A stretch of DNA of 64,000 nt from Microbacterium protaetiae. GTDB taxonomy: Bacteria > Actinomycetota > Actinomycetes > Actinomycetales > Microbacteriaceae. The notes beneath the pieces were generated by a model. That model was not told the origin of the DNA. It was given only the letters and a program-made list of their open reading frames with translations, and searched no databases. The DNA lies in contig NZ_CP035494.1 of assembly GCF_004135285.1 (NCBI RefSeq), forward strand, positions 1,550,001 through 1,614,000. The letters run 5' to 3'. The position numbers and the translations under genes were made by a program. Below, piece after piece: positions 16,060-26,475 of this stretch (position 1 is the stretch's first letter; each line of letters opens with the position of its first letter).

Positions 16060-16767
16060 TCAGGCGGCGACAGCGGCCACTGCGGCGATCGCCGAGACGA
16101 AGAAACCCAGGCCGTCGATGCCCGAGCGCATCGCGGCAGCGGTGTCAGGGCCGAAGCCGGGTTCGACGGCGTGCTCAGGGTGCGGCATGAGTCCGACGAC
16201 GTTTCCGTGCTCGTTGGTCACCCCGGCGATGTCGTTGAGCGAGCCGTTGGGGTTCACCCCGAGGTAGCGGAAGGCCACCTGTCCTTCGCCCTCGATCCGC
16301 CGGAGCGTCTCGGCGTCGGCGATGTAGCCGCCCTCGCCGTTCTTGAGCGGAATGACGATCTCCTGCTCCGCCTCGAATGCGTTCGTCCAGGCGGTGTCGG
16401 TGTTCTCGACGCGCAGCTTCTGGTCACGGCGCACGAACTGCTGGTTCGCATTGCGGATGAGTCCGCCGGGCAGCAGGTGCGCCTCGACGAGCATCTGGAA
16501 GCCGTTGCAGATGCCCAGCACCGGCATTCCGCTCGCTGCGGCATCCTTCACTTCTGCCATGATCGGCGAGAGCGCCGCGATCGCTCCCGAACGCAGGTAA
16601 TCGCCGTAGCTGAAGCCGCCCGGCAACACGAGGGCGTCGACACCGGCGAGGTCGTGTGAGCCGTGCCAGAGCGCGATCGGTTCGGCGCCGGCGATGCGGA
16701 TGGCGCGCTGGGCGTCGCCGTCGTCGAGCGAACCGGGAAACGTGATGACCCCGACGCGCACCGTCAT
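16060..16767 (-). CDS. purQ: Phosphoribosylformylglycinamidine synthase subunit PurQ
   Basis: 235 residues, class I glutamine amidotransferase. [12 protein letters not shown] at the N-terminus, nucleophile elbow VLGICNGFQ (Cys), and the His/Glu of GLMPHPEHA. It supplies ammonia to PurL for conversion of FGAR to FGAM in purine synthesis. The start overlaps the purS stop by 4 bases (coupled translation). purL is not in the window. The C-terminus is extended by an alanine-rich tail ([10 protein letters not shown]). Confidence 0.93.
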   Translation of the reverse strand: MTVRVGVITFPGSLDDGDAQRAIRIAGAEPIALWHGSHDLAGVDALVLPGGFSYGDYLRSGAIAALSPIMAEVKDAAASGMPVLGICNGFQMLVEAHLLPGGLIRNANQQFVRRDQKLRVENTDTAWTNAFEAEQEIVIPLKNGEGGYIADAETLRRIEGEGQVAFRYLGVNPNGSLNDIAGVTNEHGNVVGLMPHPEHAVEPGFGPDTAAAMRSGIDGLGFFVSAIAAVAAVAA

Positions 16768-17012
16768 TCCACGACCTCGATGCCGACGACGTCTTCGATC
16801 ACGGCGTTCGAGAGCACCTCGTCGGCGATCTTGCGCGCTTCGGCCAGCACGGCTTCGTCGACCTCGCCGTCGACGGTGAGCTCGAACCGCTTGCCGATGC
16901 GCACGGCGCTGAACGCGCTGTCACCGATGCGGGCGAGGGCGCCTGCGACGGCCTTCCCCTGCGGATCGAGCAGTTCGGCCTTGGGCATGACGTCGACGAC
17001 GATGGTGGGCAT
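16764..17012 (-). CDS. purS: Phosphoribosylformylglycinamidine synthase subunit PurS
   Basis: 82 residues starting [20 protein letters not shown], the normal PurS length and N-terminus; longer in-frame starts extend into non-coding sequence. ATG 17012 is preceded by GGAG. PurS dimers bridge PurL and PurQ in the FGAM synthase complex. It overlaps purQ. The region upstream (17013-17139) leads into the divergent ceb promoter. Confidence 0.93.
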   Translation of the reverse strand: MPTIVVDVMPKAELLDPQGKAVAGALARIGDSAFSAVRIGKRFELTVDGEVDEAVLAEARKIADEVLSNAVIEDVVGIEVVE

Positions 17013-17139
17013 GAGGGCTCCGGATGTCGCGGAAAAAGGGTGCCTGTCCAGTCTACGGTGCCGCGCACCCGCCGCTCGCGAAGCAATCCCAGGCGGCCGT
17101 CGGCCCCGAATCGTCGTGACCAAACTGTGACAAAAGTCG

Positions 17140-17153
17140 TGGGAGCGCTCCCT
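17140..17153. promoter_or_regulatory. CebR-type operator 1
   Basis: TGGGAGCGCTCCCT matches the Streptomyces CebR site TGGGAGCGCTCCCA except for the last base. It ends on the first base of the -35 box. Confidence 0.85.
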
Positions 17154-17182
17154 TGACGCTCATGGGAGCGTTCCCATACAGT
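17153..17182 (+). promoter_or_regulatory. cebE promoter
   Basis: -35 TTGACG (17153-17158), 18-bp spacer, -10 TACAGT (17177-17182). Operator 2 fills the spacer, so bound repressor would block RNA polymerase directly. Confidence 0.6.
17163..17176. promoter_or_regulatory. CebR-type operator 2
   Basis: TGGGAGCGTTCCCA, one base from a perfect palindrome, located between the -35 and -10 boxes. Confidence 0.85.
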
Positions 17183-17196
17183 AGGTCGCACGTGAG

Positions 17197-17210
17197 TGGG
17201 AGCGCTCCCA
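17197..17210. promoter_or_regulatory. CebR-type operator 3
   Basis: TGGGAGCGCTCCCA is a perfect 14-bp palindrome identical to the known CebR consensus, just downstream of the expected transcription start. Confidence 0.88.
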
Positions 17211-17292
17211 AAAGGACGGCTGTTTTCAGATCGCGCTCCCGCCCGCCCGCTCGCATGACCCGATAACCCGCACACCACAAAGGAGTGACACC

Positions 17293-18624
17293 GTGAAATC
17301 ACGTGCACTGCGACGCGCCCTCATCGTGACGGCCGCCGCATCCACCGTCGCCATCGCGCTCGCCGGCTGTTCCGGCAGCGACGACAAGGGCGCCTCCGGC
17401 GACTCAAACGAGAAGATCACGCTCACCGTGACCACGTTCGGTTCGATGGGCCTGGACTCGCTCTATAAGAAGTACGAGGCAGACCACCCGAACATCACGA
17501 TCAAGCCCACCAACATCGACACCGGCGGCAACGCGCTGACCGACTGGCAGACCAAGCAGGCCGCCGGTTCGGGTCTGCCCGATGTGCAGGCTGTCGAAGA
17601 GGGCTGGCTGAGCAAGGTCATGCAGGTCAGCGACTCGTTCACCGACCTGCGCGACTACGGCGCCGACGACATCAAGGACCGCTGGGTCTCTTGGAAGGTC
17701 GACCAGGCCACCGACAAGGACGGCCGCATCATCGGCTACGGCACCGACATCGGCCCCGAGGGTCTGTGTTACAACAGAAAGCTGTTCGCCGCAGCCGACC
17801 TGCCCACTGACCGCGACGAGGTCGCCAAGCTGTTCGGCGGCGACGACGCGACCTGGGAGGACTACTTCAAGATCGGCAAGCAGTATCACGAGAAGACCGG
17901 CAAGGCCTGGTATGACCAGTCCGGCTTCGTCTGGAACTCGATGGTCAACCAGCTGCCCGAGGGCTACTACAAGGCAGACGGCACGCTGAACGTCAAGGAC
18001 AACGCCGACCTGAAGGCGCGCTGGGCACTGCTCGCGCAGGGTGCAGCCGACGGCCTGTCGAGCAACCAGACGCAGTGGGACTGGGGTGGGGGCAAGGCCT
18101 TTATCGATGGATCGTTCGCGACCTTCGTGTGCCCCGCGTGGATGCTCGCAAACGTCAAGGGACCGACCGAGGCTGCCGGCGGTGACGCCAGCACCGGGTG
18201 GGACTTCGCCGACGTCTTCCCGGGTGGCCCGGCCAACTGGGGCGGTTCGTTCCTGACCGTGCCGACCACCTCGAAGCACCCGAAGGAGGCCGCAGCGCTG
18301 GCCGAGTACCTCACCAGCGCTCCGTCACTGGTGACCGCCTTCCAGGCTGCCGGTGCATTCCCGAGCGTCATCGAGGCACAGACCGACCCCGGCGTGACCG
18401 GTGAGAGCGAACTGACGAAGTTCTTCAATGACGCCCCGATCGGCAAGATCCTGGCCCGACGCGCCGACGGCGTGAAGGCGCAGTTCAAGGGCCCGGATGA
18501 CTCGGTCATCCAGGAGCAGGTGTTCGGTCCGAGCATCCAGCAGCTCGACTCTGGCGACGCCGACGGGCAGCAGGCGTGGGACAACGCCATGAAGCTGCTC
18601 GACCAGCTGGTCGTCAACAACTAG
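17293..18624 (+). CDS. cebE: ABC transporter solute-binding lipoprotein (CebE-like)
   Basis: 443 residues from GTG with an AGGAG ribosome site. A lipoprotein signal peptide ends at ALAGC (Cys about residue 26), followed by a Ser/Asp/Gly-rich linker and an extracellular family 1 solute-binding domain (ITLTVTTFGSMGLDSLYKKY, GLCYNRKLFAAADLP). It captures a sugar outside the membrane for the CebF/CebG permease. Assignment to cellobiose/cello-oligosaccharide rests on gene order (SBP, two permeases, GH1, LacI) and the CebR-type operators, not on binding-site residues. No ATPase is encoded; such systems share an MsiK-type ATPase elsewhere. Confidence 0.88.
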   Translation: MKSRALRRALIVTAAASTVAIALAGCSGSDDKGASGDSNEKITLTVTTFGSMGLDSLYKKYEADHPNITIKPTNIDTGGNALTDWQTKQAAGSGLPDVQAVEEGWLSKVMQVSDSFTDLRDYGADDIKDRWVSWKVDQATDKDGRIIGYGTDIGPEGLCYNRKLFAAADLPTDRDEVAKLFGGDDATWEDYFKIGKQYHEKTGKAWYDQSGFVWNSMVNQLPEGYYKADGTLNVKDNADLKARWALLAQGAADGLSSNQTQWDWGGGKAFIDGSFATFVCPAWMLANVKGPTEAAGGDASTGWDFADVFPGGPANWGGSFLTVPTTSKHPKEAAALAEYLTSAPSLVTAFQAAGAFPSVIEAQTDPGVTGESELTKFFNDAPIGKILARRADGVKAQFKGPDDSVIQEQVFGPSIQQLDSGDADGQQAWDNAMKLLDQLVVNN

Positions 18625-18640
18625 CGGACCCCCGCACACC

Positions 18641-18673
18641 GCCGGCGGCCTCTCGCCCCGAGGGGCCGCCGGC
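18641..18673 (+). terminator. Intra-operon hairpin between cebE and cebF
   Basis: GCCGGCGGCC (18641-18650) and GGCCGCCGGC (18664-18673) pair perfectly across a 13-base loop, 17 bases after the cebE stop. Hairpins here commonly stabilise the binding-protein mRNA or partly terminate transcription, raising SBP over permease. Confidence 0.7.
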
Positions 18674-18694
18674 ACCCTCTCGTCAGGCACACTC

Positions 18695-19789
18695 ATGACT
18701 TCCACGATTTCCTCGCCGCCACGCCGCCCGCAGGCCCCGCCCCGAGATGCGGCATCCACCTCGCGGATCACCTTCCGTCAGCGCCTCAATCGCTGGGACG
18801 TGCGCTACTCGCCGTACTTCTACGTCGCCCCGTTCTTTCTGCTGTTCGGCGTCGTCGGCCTGTTCCCCCTGCTGTACACATTCGTCGTCTCGCTGAACGA
18901 CTGGAACCTGCTCACCGGCCCCGGTGACTGGGTGGGGTTGAAGAACTTCACCACCGAGCTGACCGACCCGCTGTTCTGGAACTCGGTGTTCAACACCTTC
19001 AGCATCTTCTTCCTCTCGGCGATCCCGCAGTTGATCGCGGCCACGGTCATCGCCGCCGTGCTCGACCAGAACCTGCGCGCGAAGACGTTCTGGCGCATCT
19101 CGGTGATCCTGCCCTATGTGGTCACCCCGGTCGCGGTCACCCTCATCTTCAGCAACATGTTCAGTGAGAAGTACGGCCTCATCAACAATCTGCTCGACGC
19201 TTTCCACCTGCCGGGGGTGATGTGGAAGACCGACACGCTGCCCAGCCACCTCGCCATCGCGACCATGGTCAACTGGCGCTGGACCGGGTACAACGCACTC
19301 ATCCTGCTGGCTGCCATGCAGGCGGTGCCGCGTGATCTTCACGAGTCCGCAGCCATCGACGGCGCGGGCGCGGTACGCAGGTTCTTCTCGGTCACCATCC
19401 CCAGCATCAAGCCGACGTTCATCTTCGTCGTGATCACCGCCACGATCGGCGGGCTGCAGATCTTCACCGAACCGAAGCTCTTCAACGCCGCCAGTGCCAT
19501 CCCCGGTGGTCCACAGCGGCAATATCAGACGACGGTGCTGTATCTGTGGGACCTCGCCTTCAACCGTCAGAACTTCGGCAAGGCCGCCGCCGTCGCCTGG
19601 ATCCTCTTCCTGATCATCGTGCTCATCGGCCTCGTCAACTTCCTCATCACCCGCAGCATCTCCGGCGCTGAGGCCAAGGCGATATCGCGTCGCAAACAGC
19701 GCAAGCTCGCCCGGGTGCGTGCTGCAGAAGCCGCAGCGGTGGATGCTTCGCCCGCCGTGGCCGCCGGCACCGAAAGGGGCATCGAATGA
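18695..19789 (+). CDS. cebF: Sugar ABC permease (CebF-like)
   Basis: 364 residues, MalF-type inner-membrane permease with six predicted membrane segments (first near YFYVAPFFLLFGVVGLFPLL) and the EAA-loop ESAAIDGAGAVRRFFSVTIP that contacts the ATPase. A 40-residue cytosolic N-terminus and an Arg/Lys-rich C-terminus extended by an Ala/Glu tail. Overlaps cebG by 4 bases (ATGA). Confidence 0.9.
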   Translation: MTSTISSPPRRPQAPPRDAASTSRITFRQRLNRWDVRYSPYFYVAPFFLLFGVVGLFPLLYTFVVSLNDWNLLTGPGDWVGLKNFTTELTDPLFWNSVFNTFSIFFLSAIPQLIAATVIAAVLDQNLRAKTFWRISVILPYVVTPVAVTLIFSNMFSEKYGLINNLLDAFHLPGVMWKTDTLPSHLAIATMVNWRWTGYNALILLAAMQAVPRDLHESAAIDGAGAVRRFFSVTIPSIKPTFIFVVITATIGGLQIFTEPKLFNAASAIPGGPQRQYQTTVLYLWDLAFNRQNFGKAAAVAWILFLIIVLIGLVNFLITRSISGAEAKAISRRKQRKLARVRAAEAAAVDASPAVAAGTERGIE

Positions 19790-20667
19790 CCGCCCAGACT
19801 CTCACCGCCGCGCCCGCGCGCGCCAGCCGGCACCGTCGCGGCGGTTTCGGCATCGAACGCCGCCCGGGGTGGTTCAGCTATACCCTCGTCGCTGTCTTCT
19901 TCATCGCGGGCGCCTACCCGTTGTACTGGTCGTTCATCGTCGGGTCGCGCGACAACTCGGCCATGACCCAGACGTGGCCGCCGCTGCTGCCGGGCGGGCA
20001 GTTCTGGACGAACGTCGGCGAAGTGTTCGACACCATCGATTTCTGGAAGGCCCTCGGCAACTCGATCATCGTGGCCGGTGTCATCACGGCGTCGGTCATC
20101 TTGTTCTCCACGCTGGCCGGGTACGCGTTCGCGAAGCTGCGGTTCCGGGGTCGGGAGGGCCTGATGGTCTTCGTCATCGCGACGCTGGCCGTGCCCACAC
20201 AGCTGGGCATCATCCCGATGTTCATGGTGATGAAGCAGTTCGGCTGGACCGGCACGCTGGGGGCTGTCATCATCCCCACCTTGGTGACGGCTTTCGGCGT
20301 GTTCTTCATGCGGCAGTACCTGGTCGATGTGATTCCCGATGAGCTCATCGAGGCCGCTCGCATCGACGGCGCCAGCATGATCCGCACGTTCTGGCATGTG
20401 GGTGTGCCCGCGGCACGCCCCGCCATGGGGATCCTGGGCCTCTTCACCTTCATGACCGCATGGACCGACTTTCTGTGGCCCCTGCTCGTCGTGCCGCAGA
20501 ACCCGACCCTGCAGGTCGCCCTCAGCCAGTTGCAGAGTGCGCGCTATGTGGACTACTCCATCGTGCTCGCCGGTGCGATCCTGGCGACCCTGCCGCTGAT
20601 CGTCGTCCTGATCGTGGCCGGAAAGCAGCTGGTCAGCGGCATCATGGCCGGCGCTGTGAAAGGCTGA
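19786..20667 (+). CDS. cebG: Sugar ABC permease (CebG-like)
   Basis: 293 residues, MalG-type permease with six membrane segments and the EAA motif EAARIDGASMIRTFWHVGVP. It forms the heterodimeric channel with CebF. Its start overlaps the cebF stop and the glucosidase begins within 50 bases, so all are one operon. Confidence 0.9.
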   Translation: MTAQTLTAAPARASRHRRGGFGIERRPGWFSYTLVAVFFIAGAYPLYWSFIVGSRDNSAMTQTWPPLLPGGQFWTNVGEVFDTIDFWKALGNSIIVAGVITASVILFSTLAGYAFAKLRFRGREGLMVFVIATLAVPTQLGIIPMFMVMKQFGWTGTLGAVIIPTLVTAFGVFFMRQYLVDVIPDELIEAARIDGASMIRTFWHVGVPAARPAMGILGLFTFMTAWTDFLWPLLVVPQNPTLQVALSQLQSARYVDYSIVLAGAILATLPLIVVLIVAGKQLVSGIMAGAVKG

Positions 20668-20715
20668 GTGGTGACGACTCCCCGTCTGACCATCCCCAGA
20701 GAGGACTCCGTCCGC

Positions 20716-22170
<1,455 letters not shown>

Positions 22171-22180
22171 CATCCCGCAT

Positions 22181-23203
22181 GTGACCCATGCCATGAACGA
22201 GGCGATGCGACAGGCGGTGACGATCGAAGAGGTCGCCGCCGCTGCCGGTGTCTCGCGCTCGACGGTGTCGCGCGTGGTCAACGGCTCGACGGCTGTGAGC
22301 CCGTCGGCGCTCGAGGCCGTGCAGCGCGCCATCGCCGACCTGAAGTACGTGCCCAACCGGGCGGCCCGATCCCTCGCGAGCAGGCAGACGCTCGCGATCG
22401 GGCTGGTCGTTCCCGAAGACACCACGCGGTTCTTCGGCGACCCGTTCTTCGCCTCGATCGTCTCGGGCATCAACGAGCGTCTGGTGCGCAGTGACTACGT
22501 GCTGAACCTCTTCATCGCCAGCGATGATCCGGGTCACAAGATGACCAGTTACATGCGGGGCGGCAACGTCGACGGGGCCATCATCGTGTCGCACCACACC
22601 AGCGACACGTTCGTCGACCGCATCGCGGCGACCATGCCGGTGGTCTACGGCGGCCGTCCGGTGCGCGAGCGTGAGGGCGATCACTACGTCGACGTCGACA
22701 ACATCGCCGCCGGGCGCGATGCCACCAGCTATCTGATCTCGCGAGGGCACCGCCGCATCGCCACCATCACCGGCCCGACGACGATGGCTGCGGCCGTCGA
22801 TCGCCTGGAGGGGTATCGCCGGGCGCTGCAGGCGGCGGGCCTGCCCGAGGGCGCCAGCGAAGACGGCGCGTTCTCGTCGGACGGCGGCGCCGACGCCATG
22901 CGCCGGATCCTTGCCGCGGGCGAGCGGCCCGACGCCATCTTCGTCGCCAGCGACCTGATGGCACGCGGCGCGATGACCGTGCTCGCCGAAGCCGGGCTGC
23001 GTGTGCCCGACGACGTCGCCATCGTGGGCTTCGACGACTCGCCGGTGGCGATCTCGGTCTCGCCCCAGCTGACGACGATGCGCCAGCCATCGTTCGAGCA
23101 GGGGCAGACGATGGCCGGGTTGCTGCTGGACATTCTGGCCGGCAAGAACCCCCCGCACGGCACGATCTTGACCGCCGACCTCGTGGTGCGCGCCTCTGCC
23201 TGA
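22181..23203 (+). CDS. cebR: LacI-family repressor (CebR-like)
   Basis: About 340 residues from GTG 22181, or 336 from ATG 22193; an in-frame start at 22142 lies inside the glucosidase gene. HTH and hinge: VTIEEVAAAAGVSRSTVSRV, then YVPNRAARSLASRQT; effector domain with VDNIAAGRDATSYLISRGHR and FDDSPVAISVSPQLTTMRQP. It is the last gene of the ceb operon, 10 bases after the glucosidase stop. The GGGAGCGCTCCC sites upstream of cebE are its probable targets, with cellobiose as inducer by analogy with Streptomyces CebR. Confidence 0.87.
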   Translation: MTHAMNEAMRQAVTIEEVAAAAGVSRSTVSRVVNGSTAVSPSALEAVQRAIADLKYVPNRAARSLASRQTLAIGLVVPEDTTRFFGDPFFASIVSGINERLVRSDYVLNLFIASDDPGHKMTSYMRGGNVDGAIIVSHHTSDTFVDRIAATMPVVYGGRPVREREGDHYVDVDNIAAGRDATSYLISRGHRRIATITGPTTMAAAVDRLEGYRRALQAAGLPEGASEDGAFSSDGGADAMRRILAAGERPDAIFVASDLMARGAMTVLAEAGLRVPDDVAIVGFDDSPVAISVSPQLTTMRQPSFEQGQTMAGLLLDILAGKNPPHGTILTADLVVRASA

Positions 23204-23237
23204 CCCGCCGCCGCGTCCGCCTGCCGGGGTGGGGGGT

Positions 23238-23305
23238 AAATTCCATATGGAATTTACGAGACCACATCAATTTGGCGTTGGATTGATGTGGTCTTGGAAA
23301 ATTGG
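23238..23305. repeat. Palindromic intergenic element, copy B
   Basis: AAATTCCATATGGAATTT (23238-23255) is an 18-bp perfect palindrome. It is followed by a stem with arms GACCACATCAAT and ATTGATGTGGTC and a short degraded right end. Same design and orientation as copy A at 14620. It sits between the convergent cebR and MFS genes. Confidence 0.85.
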
Positions 23306-23341
23306 TGTCGGCTCGTGGGGCAGATGCCGCCGACGGCCCGC

Positions 23342-24613
23342 TCAACGGCGCGCGCTCAGTCCGAACAGCCAGGCACCGGCGGCGAGCACGCACGCCAGCG
23401 CTATCAGCCCGCCCAGGTGCGCGGCGGTCGTGCCGATCACGCCGGTGACCGGTGATCCGAGCGCACCGCCGAAGAACTGGAAGGCACCGGTGAGGGCGGA
23501 TGCCGCGCCGCTGGCGACCGCGGTGGCTTGACCCCAGCTGTGCGCGGCCGGCAGAACGAACCCCGCGCCCGCGGCGAAGAGCGCCGACAACGTCCAGATC
23601 AGCCCCTCGGGGGCATTCAGCCCGGCGCCGACCAGAAGACCGGCGCCACTCAGACCACTGATGGCCAGCCCGATACCCAGCGGCAGTGCGGCGTGCCTGC
23701 GGCGCACGACCGCGCGAAAGACCAGCGTGGCCACGAGCATGGCGGCGGCGTTCGTGGCGAACACCCCTGCGAAGACGGCGGGGGAGTGCCCATACTCGCG
23801 CTCGACGATGAACGCCGCCGTGGCGATGTAGGCATAGAAGCCGAGCGAGAAGAGGCCGATCGCCAGCGCTGCGCCGAGCAGTTGGCGGTTGCGCAGCGCG
23901 CTTGCCAGCGCGCGTGCGGCGCTGGTGCGTACCGTGCTCATGCGCCCGGTGCCCGGCGGCGCAGCATCCGCGGGCACAGCACCCGGCGGCGCAGCATCCG
24001 TACGCACCGCGACGCCCATCGTCTCGGGAACCCACAGGGCGAAAGCCGTGGCTGTCAGTGCACCGAGCAGAGCGAGGGCCAGAAAATCGGCGCGCCAGCC
24101 GAACAGCTGCGCGATGCCCGCCCCGATCGTGGGGGCTATCACCGGCGCGATGCCGGTGACCACCGACAGCATCCCGATCCGTGATCCGGTGAGGTGGTCG
24201 TCCGACGAGATGTCGCGCACGATGCTGCGGGCCACCACGATCCCCGCCGCGCCGCAGAGTCCGACCGCGACGCGCACGGCCAGCAGCACGGCGGCCGTCG
24301 GTGCGAAGGCACTGGCGGCAGAGGCGAGCGTCCAGCCGATCGCACCGATGAGCACGACCGGTCGCCGGCCGAAGCGGTCGCTGAGCGGGCCCCACAGCAA
24401 CTGCCCCACGGCGATGCCCAGCAAGCACGTCGTGACGCTGCCTTCGGCCAGCCATGCGCCGCCGCCCAGATCCGCCTGGATGCGTGGCAGCGACGGCGTG
24501 TAGATGTCCACCGACAACGGGGCTGCGGCGGTCAGCAGCGCCAGGATCACCAGGGTGCGGATCGTGCGCGCACGGGTGCCGGCGACGACCGAGATCGTGT
24601 CGTCACCGGGCAC
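23342..24613 (-). CDS. MFS drug-resistance transporter (Bcr/CflA type)
   Basis: 423 residues from GTG 24613, preceded by GGGAG at good spacing; the longer reading would need a TTG at 24658. Twelve hydrophobic segments; Bcr/CflA landmarks PLSVDIYTPSLPRIQADL (helix 1), GPLSDRFGRRPVVL (motif A) and a central cytosolic loop with PPGAVPADAAPPGTG. Probable proton-driven exporter of toxic compounds. It follows the RidA gene by 138 bases on the same strand and could be the last member of the catabolic operon, but no coupling is seen. Confidence 0.85.
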   Translation of the reverse strand: MPGDDTISVVAGTRARTIRTLVILALLTAAAPLSVDIYTPSLPRIQADLGGGAWLAEGSVTTCLLGIAVGQLLWGPLSDRFGRRPVVLIGAIGWTLASAASAFAPTAAVLLAVRVAVGLCGAAGIVVARSIVRDISSDDHLTGSRIGMLSVVTGIAPVIAPTIGAGIAQLFGWRADFLALALLGALTATAFALWVPETMGVAVRTDAAPPGAVPADAAPPGTGRMSTVRTSAARALASALRNRQLLGAALAIGLFSLGFYAYIATAAFIVEREYGHSPAVFAGVFATNAAAMLVATLVFRAVVRRRHAALPLGIGLAISGLSGAGLLVGAGLNAPEGLIWTLSALFAAGAGFVLPAAHSWGQATAVASGAASALTGAFQFFGGALGSPVTGVIGTTAAHLGGLIALACVLAAGAWLFGLSARR

Positions 24614-24650
24614 GCGTCGGCTCCCGCTGCGGCCGGTTCGCGGCGCAGCC

Positions 24651-24740
24651 GCGTTCAAAACTCAGCCACACCGAGCCGTCGGGGCGCCCACGGCGTGGTT
24701 TTCGGCCGCCCGGGGGCAGAAAGAACTGACTTCTGATCAC
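24651..24740. repeat. Degenerate palindromic element (left arm conserved)
   Basis: GCGTTCAAAACTCAGCC (24651-24667) matches 16 of 17 bases of the left arm of the perfect inverted repeat at 40410-40499. The right half is degraded. Lies in the 137-base gap between the RidA and MFS genes. Confidence 0.55.
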
Positions 24741-24750
24741 CCGGCGCCCG

Positions 24751-25146
24751 TCACAGAGGCGAATCGGGAAGCACCGCGACGAGGTCGCACTGAATGAGCG
24801 CCCCCCGGTCGAGCTGTGCAGCCATCGTGTGGCGTGCGGGGCGGGACGCGGCATCCGGGAACATCGCCAGCCACTGGGCGTTGAGCGCCTCGCGGTCGCG
24901 GTAGTCGACGAGCCAGAACGTCATCTTCACGATGTCGTCGACCGAACCGCCGGCGGCTCTCAGCAGTGCGCGCACGTGATGAAAGGCGTTCGCGCACTGC
25001 TCGGCCAGTGAGGTGGGCATCTCCCGCGTCTGCGGGTCGCGCCCGGTGAGCGCCCCGCTGAACAGGAACGGCCCGATGCGGCTGCCCGCCGGGATCGGGT
25101 TCTCGTGTGAGAACCCGCCGATGTGGATGCTCTGTCGTCGCGGCAT
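24751..25146 (-). CDS. RidA (YjgF/YER057c/UK114) family protein
   Basis: 131 residues, single RidA domain: FSHENPIPAGSRIGPFLFSG, CANAFHHVRALLRAAGG, DIVKMTFWLVDY, and the Arg in PARHTMAAQL near the imine-binding site; the usual downstream Glu is Asp here. RidA proteins hydrolyse enamine/imine intermediates, and some catabolic members act as 2-aminomuconate deaminases. Four bases after the FAA-hydrolase stop, so cotranscribed with the flavin monooxygenase operon. A catabolic deaminase role is inference from context. Confidence 0.85.
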   Translation of the reverse strand: MPRRQSIHIGGFSHENPIPAGSRIGPFLFSGALTGRDPQTREMPTSLAEQCANAFHHVRALLRAAGGSVDDIVKMTFWLVDYRDREALNAQWLAMFPDAASRPARHTMAAQLDRGALIQCDLVAVLPDSPL

Positions 25147-25150
25147 ACGG

Positions 25151-26023
25151 CTATCCTTGCGCGGGCGCGCCCTCTGCGACCACTCGGTTCTCGATGGCCC
25201 CCAAGCCTTCGATCTGACCGCGCACGAGGTCGCCGGGAACGAGGAACCGTCCCGTGGGCGCCCCGATCCCCGCCGGCGTGCCGGTGGCCAGGATGTCGCC
25301 GGGCATGAGCGTGAACACCTGGGTGAGATACGCGATCTGCTCGTAGATGTCGTAGATCATGTCCGAGGTGGCGAAGTCCTGACGCACGTCGCCGTTGACC
25401 GTCAGCTGCATGTGCAGGTTCAGCGGGTCGTCGATCTCGTCGTCGGTGGTCAGCCAGGGCCCGATCGGTCCGTGCGTGTCGAACGACTTGCCCAGCGTGA
25501 AGGTGGGCGAGCGCTTGTGCAGCCAGTCGCGCACCGACACATCGTTGGCCACGAGATAACCGGCGATCACCGATCGGGCGTCCTCGACTGCAACGTGCCG
25601 GCAGCGCTGACCGATCACCACCGCCAGTTCGATCTCATAGTCGAGCTGGTCCGAGATGTCGGGTTTGACGATGTCGTCGAAGGGTCCGACGATGCACGAC
25701 ACCTGCTTGTTGAACCACATCTGGCTGGTCGGCGTGGGGATGCCGGCCTGCCGTGCCTCTTCGGCGTGTTCCTTGTAGTTCATACCGATGCCGAGGTATT
25801 TCTGCGGGTCATCGATGGGCGCGTGCAGGTGCACGTCGGCCAGGGCGTGACGGGGGCCGGATGCCGCGGCCAGCGCTTCGCGCAGCTCGGGCAGCCGCGG
25901 CAGAAGGGCGCGCAACGAGGTACCGACTCCCGGCACCTCGGAGAGGTCGATGACGTCGTCGCCGTCGACGCGCGCGATGCGCACGTCATCGGACGCGGCG
26001 GTGCTGAAACGTGCGAGCTTCAT
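25151..26023 (-). CDS. Fumarylacetoacetate-hydrolase-family protein
   Basis: 290 residues. The FAH fold C-terminal domain begins near residue 75: YLGIGMNYKEHAEEA, then metal-site acids in DYEIELAVVIG and VANDVSVRDW, and the end GDILATGTPAGIG. The family includes acylpyruvate hydrolases, oxaloacetate/4-oxalocrotonate decarboxylases and hydratases acting after ring cleavage. The start overlaps the NTF2-like gene stop by 4 bases (ATGA), so the operon is tightly coupled. The exact reaction is not evident. Confidence 0.88.
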   Translation of the reverse strand: MKLARFSTAASDDVRIARVDGDDVIDLSEVPGVGTSLRALLPRLPELREALAAASGPRHALADVHLHAPIDDPQKYLGIGMNYKEHAEEARQAGIPTPTSQMWFNKQVSCIVGPFDDIVKPDISDQLDYEIELAVVIGQRCRHVAVEDARSVIAGYLVANDVSVRDWLHKRSPTFTLGKSFDTHGPIGPWLTTDDEIDDPLNLHMQLTVNGDVRQDFATSDMIYDIYEQIAYLTQVFTLMPGDILATGTPAGIGAPTGRFLVPGDLVRGQIEGLGAIENRVVAEGAPAQG

Positions 26024-26475
26024 CGGGAATCCTCCTCGTTCGCGGCATCCTGCTCACTGGGCAGCTTGCCCCACACCTCGTCGCCGTGCGGAGTCATCTG
26101 AAAGCTCACATATCGCCACGCGCCGTCGGCCCCGCGATGCAGCACCTGGGTGACCGGTCCGCTCAGGGTGCGCTCGCCGCCACCGGGGGCGCGCATGCGG
26201 TTTGTCAGCTCGCCGGTGACGACGGCGATATCCCCGGCGACCCGCATGTTCAGCTCGCCGCGCCACATGTCCAGGTAGGCGCGGCGGGCGGCGACATGCT
26301 CGAGCAGGTGGGCTTTGTCGTGCACCAGGCCCGGGGCGTGGATGTGCACGAGTGAGTCGTCGAAGAGGTCGTCGAGGGCGGCGATGTCGCCGTCGATGAG
26401 TGCCTGGCGGCGGCGTGCTTCGACCTCGAGAAGCTCAGCGCGCGTCGCCTGGTCAGCCGGATGGATGCCGCTCAC
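26020..26475 (-). CDS. NTF2-like (SnoaL/DUF4440-type) protein
   Basis: 151 residues from GTG 26475, which overlaps the stop of the flavin monooxygenase (GTGA). One NTF2-like cone fold: RRRQALIDGDIAALDDLFDD, HIHAPGLVHDKAHLLEH, ending WRYVSFQMTPH. Such proteins are small dehydratases, isomerases or ring-hydroxylating dioxygenase small subunits; no large subunit is nearby. The tight coupling on both sides says it works in the same pathway. Reading further upstream in this frame only shadows the monooxygenase gene. Confidence 0.8.
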   Translation of the reverse strand: MSGIHPADQATRAELLEVEARRRQALIDGDIAALDDLFDDSLVHIHAPGLVHDKAHLLEHVAARRAYLDMWRGELNMRVAGDIAVVTGELTNRMRAPGGGERTLSGPVTQVLHRGADGAWRYVSFQMTPHGDEVWGKLPSEQDAANEEDSR

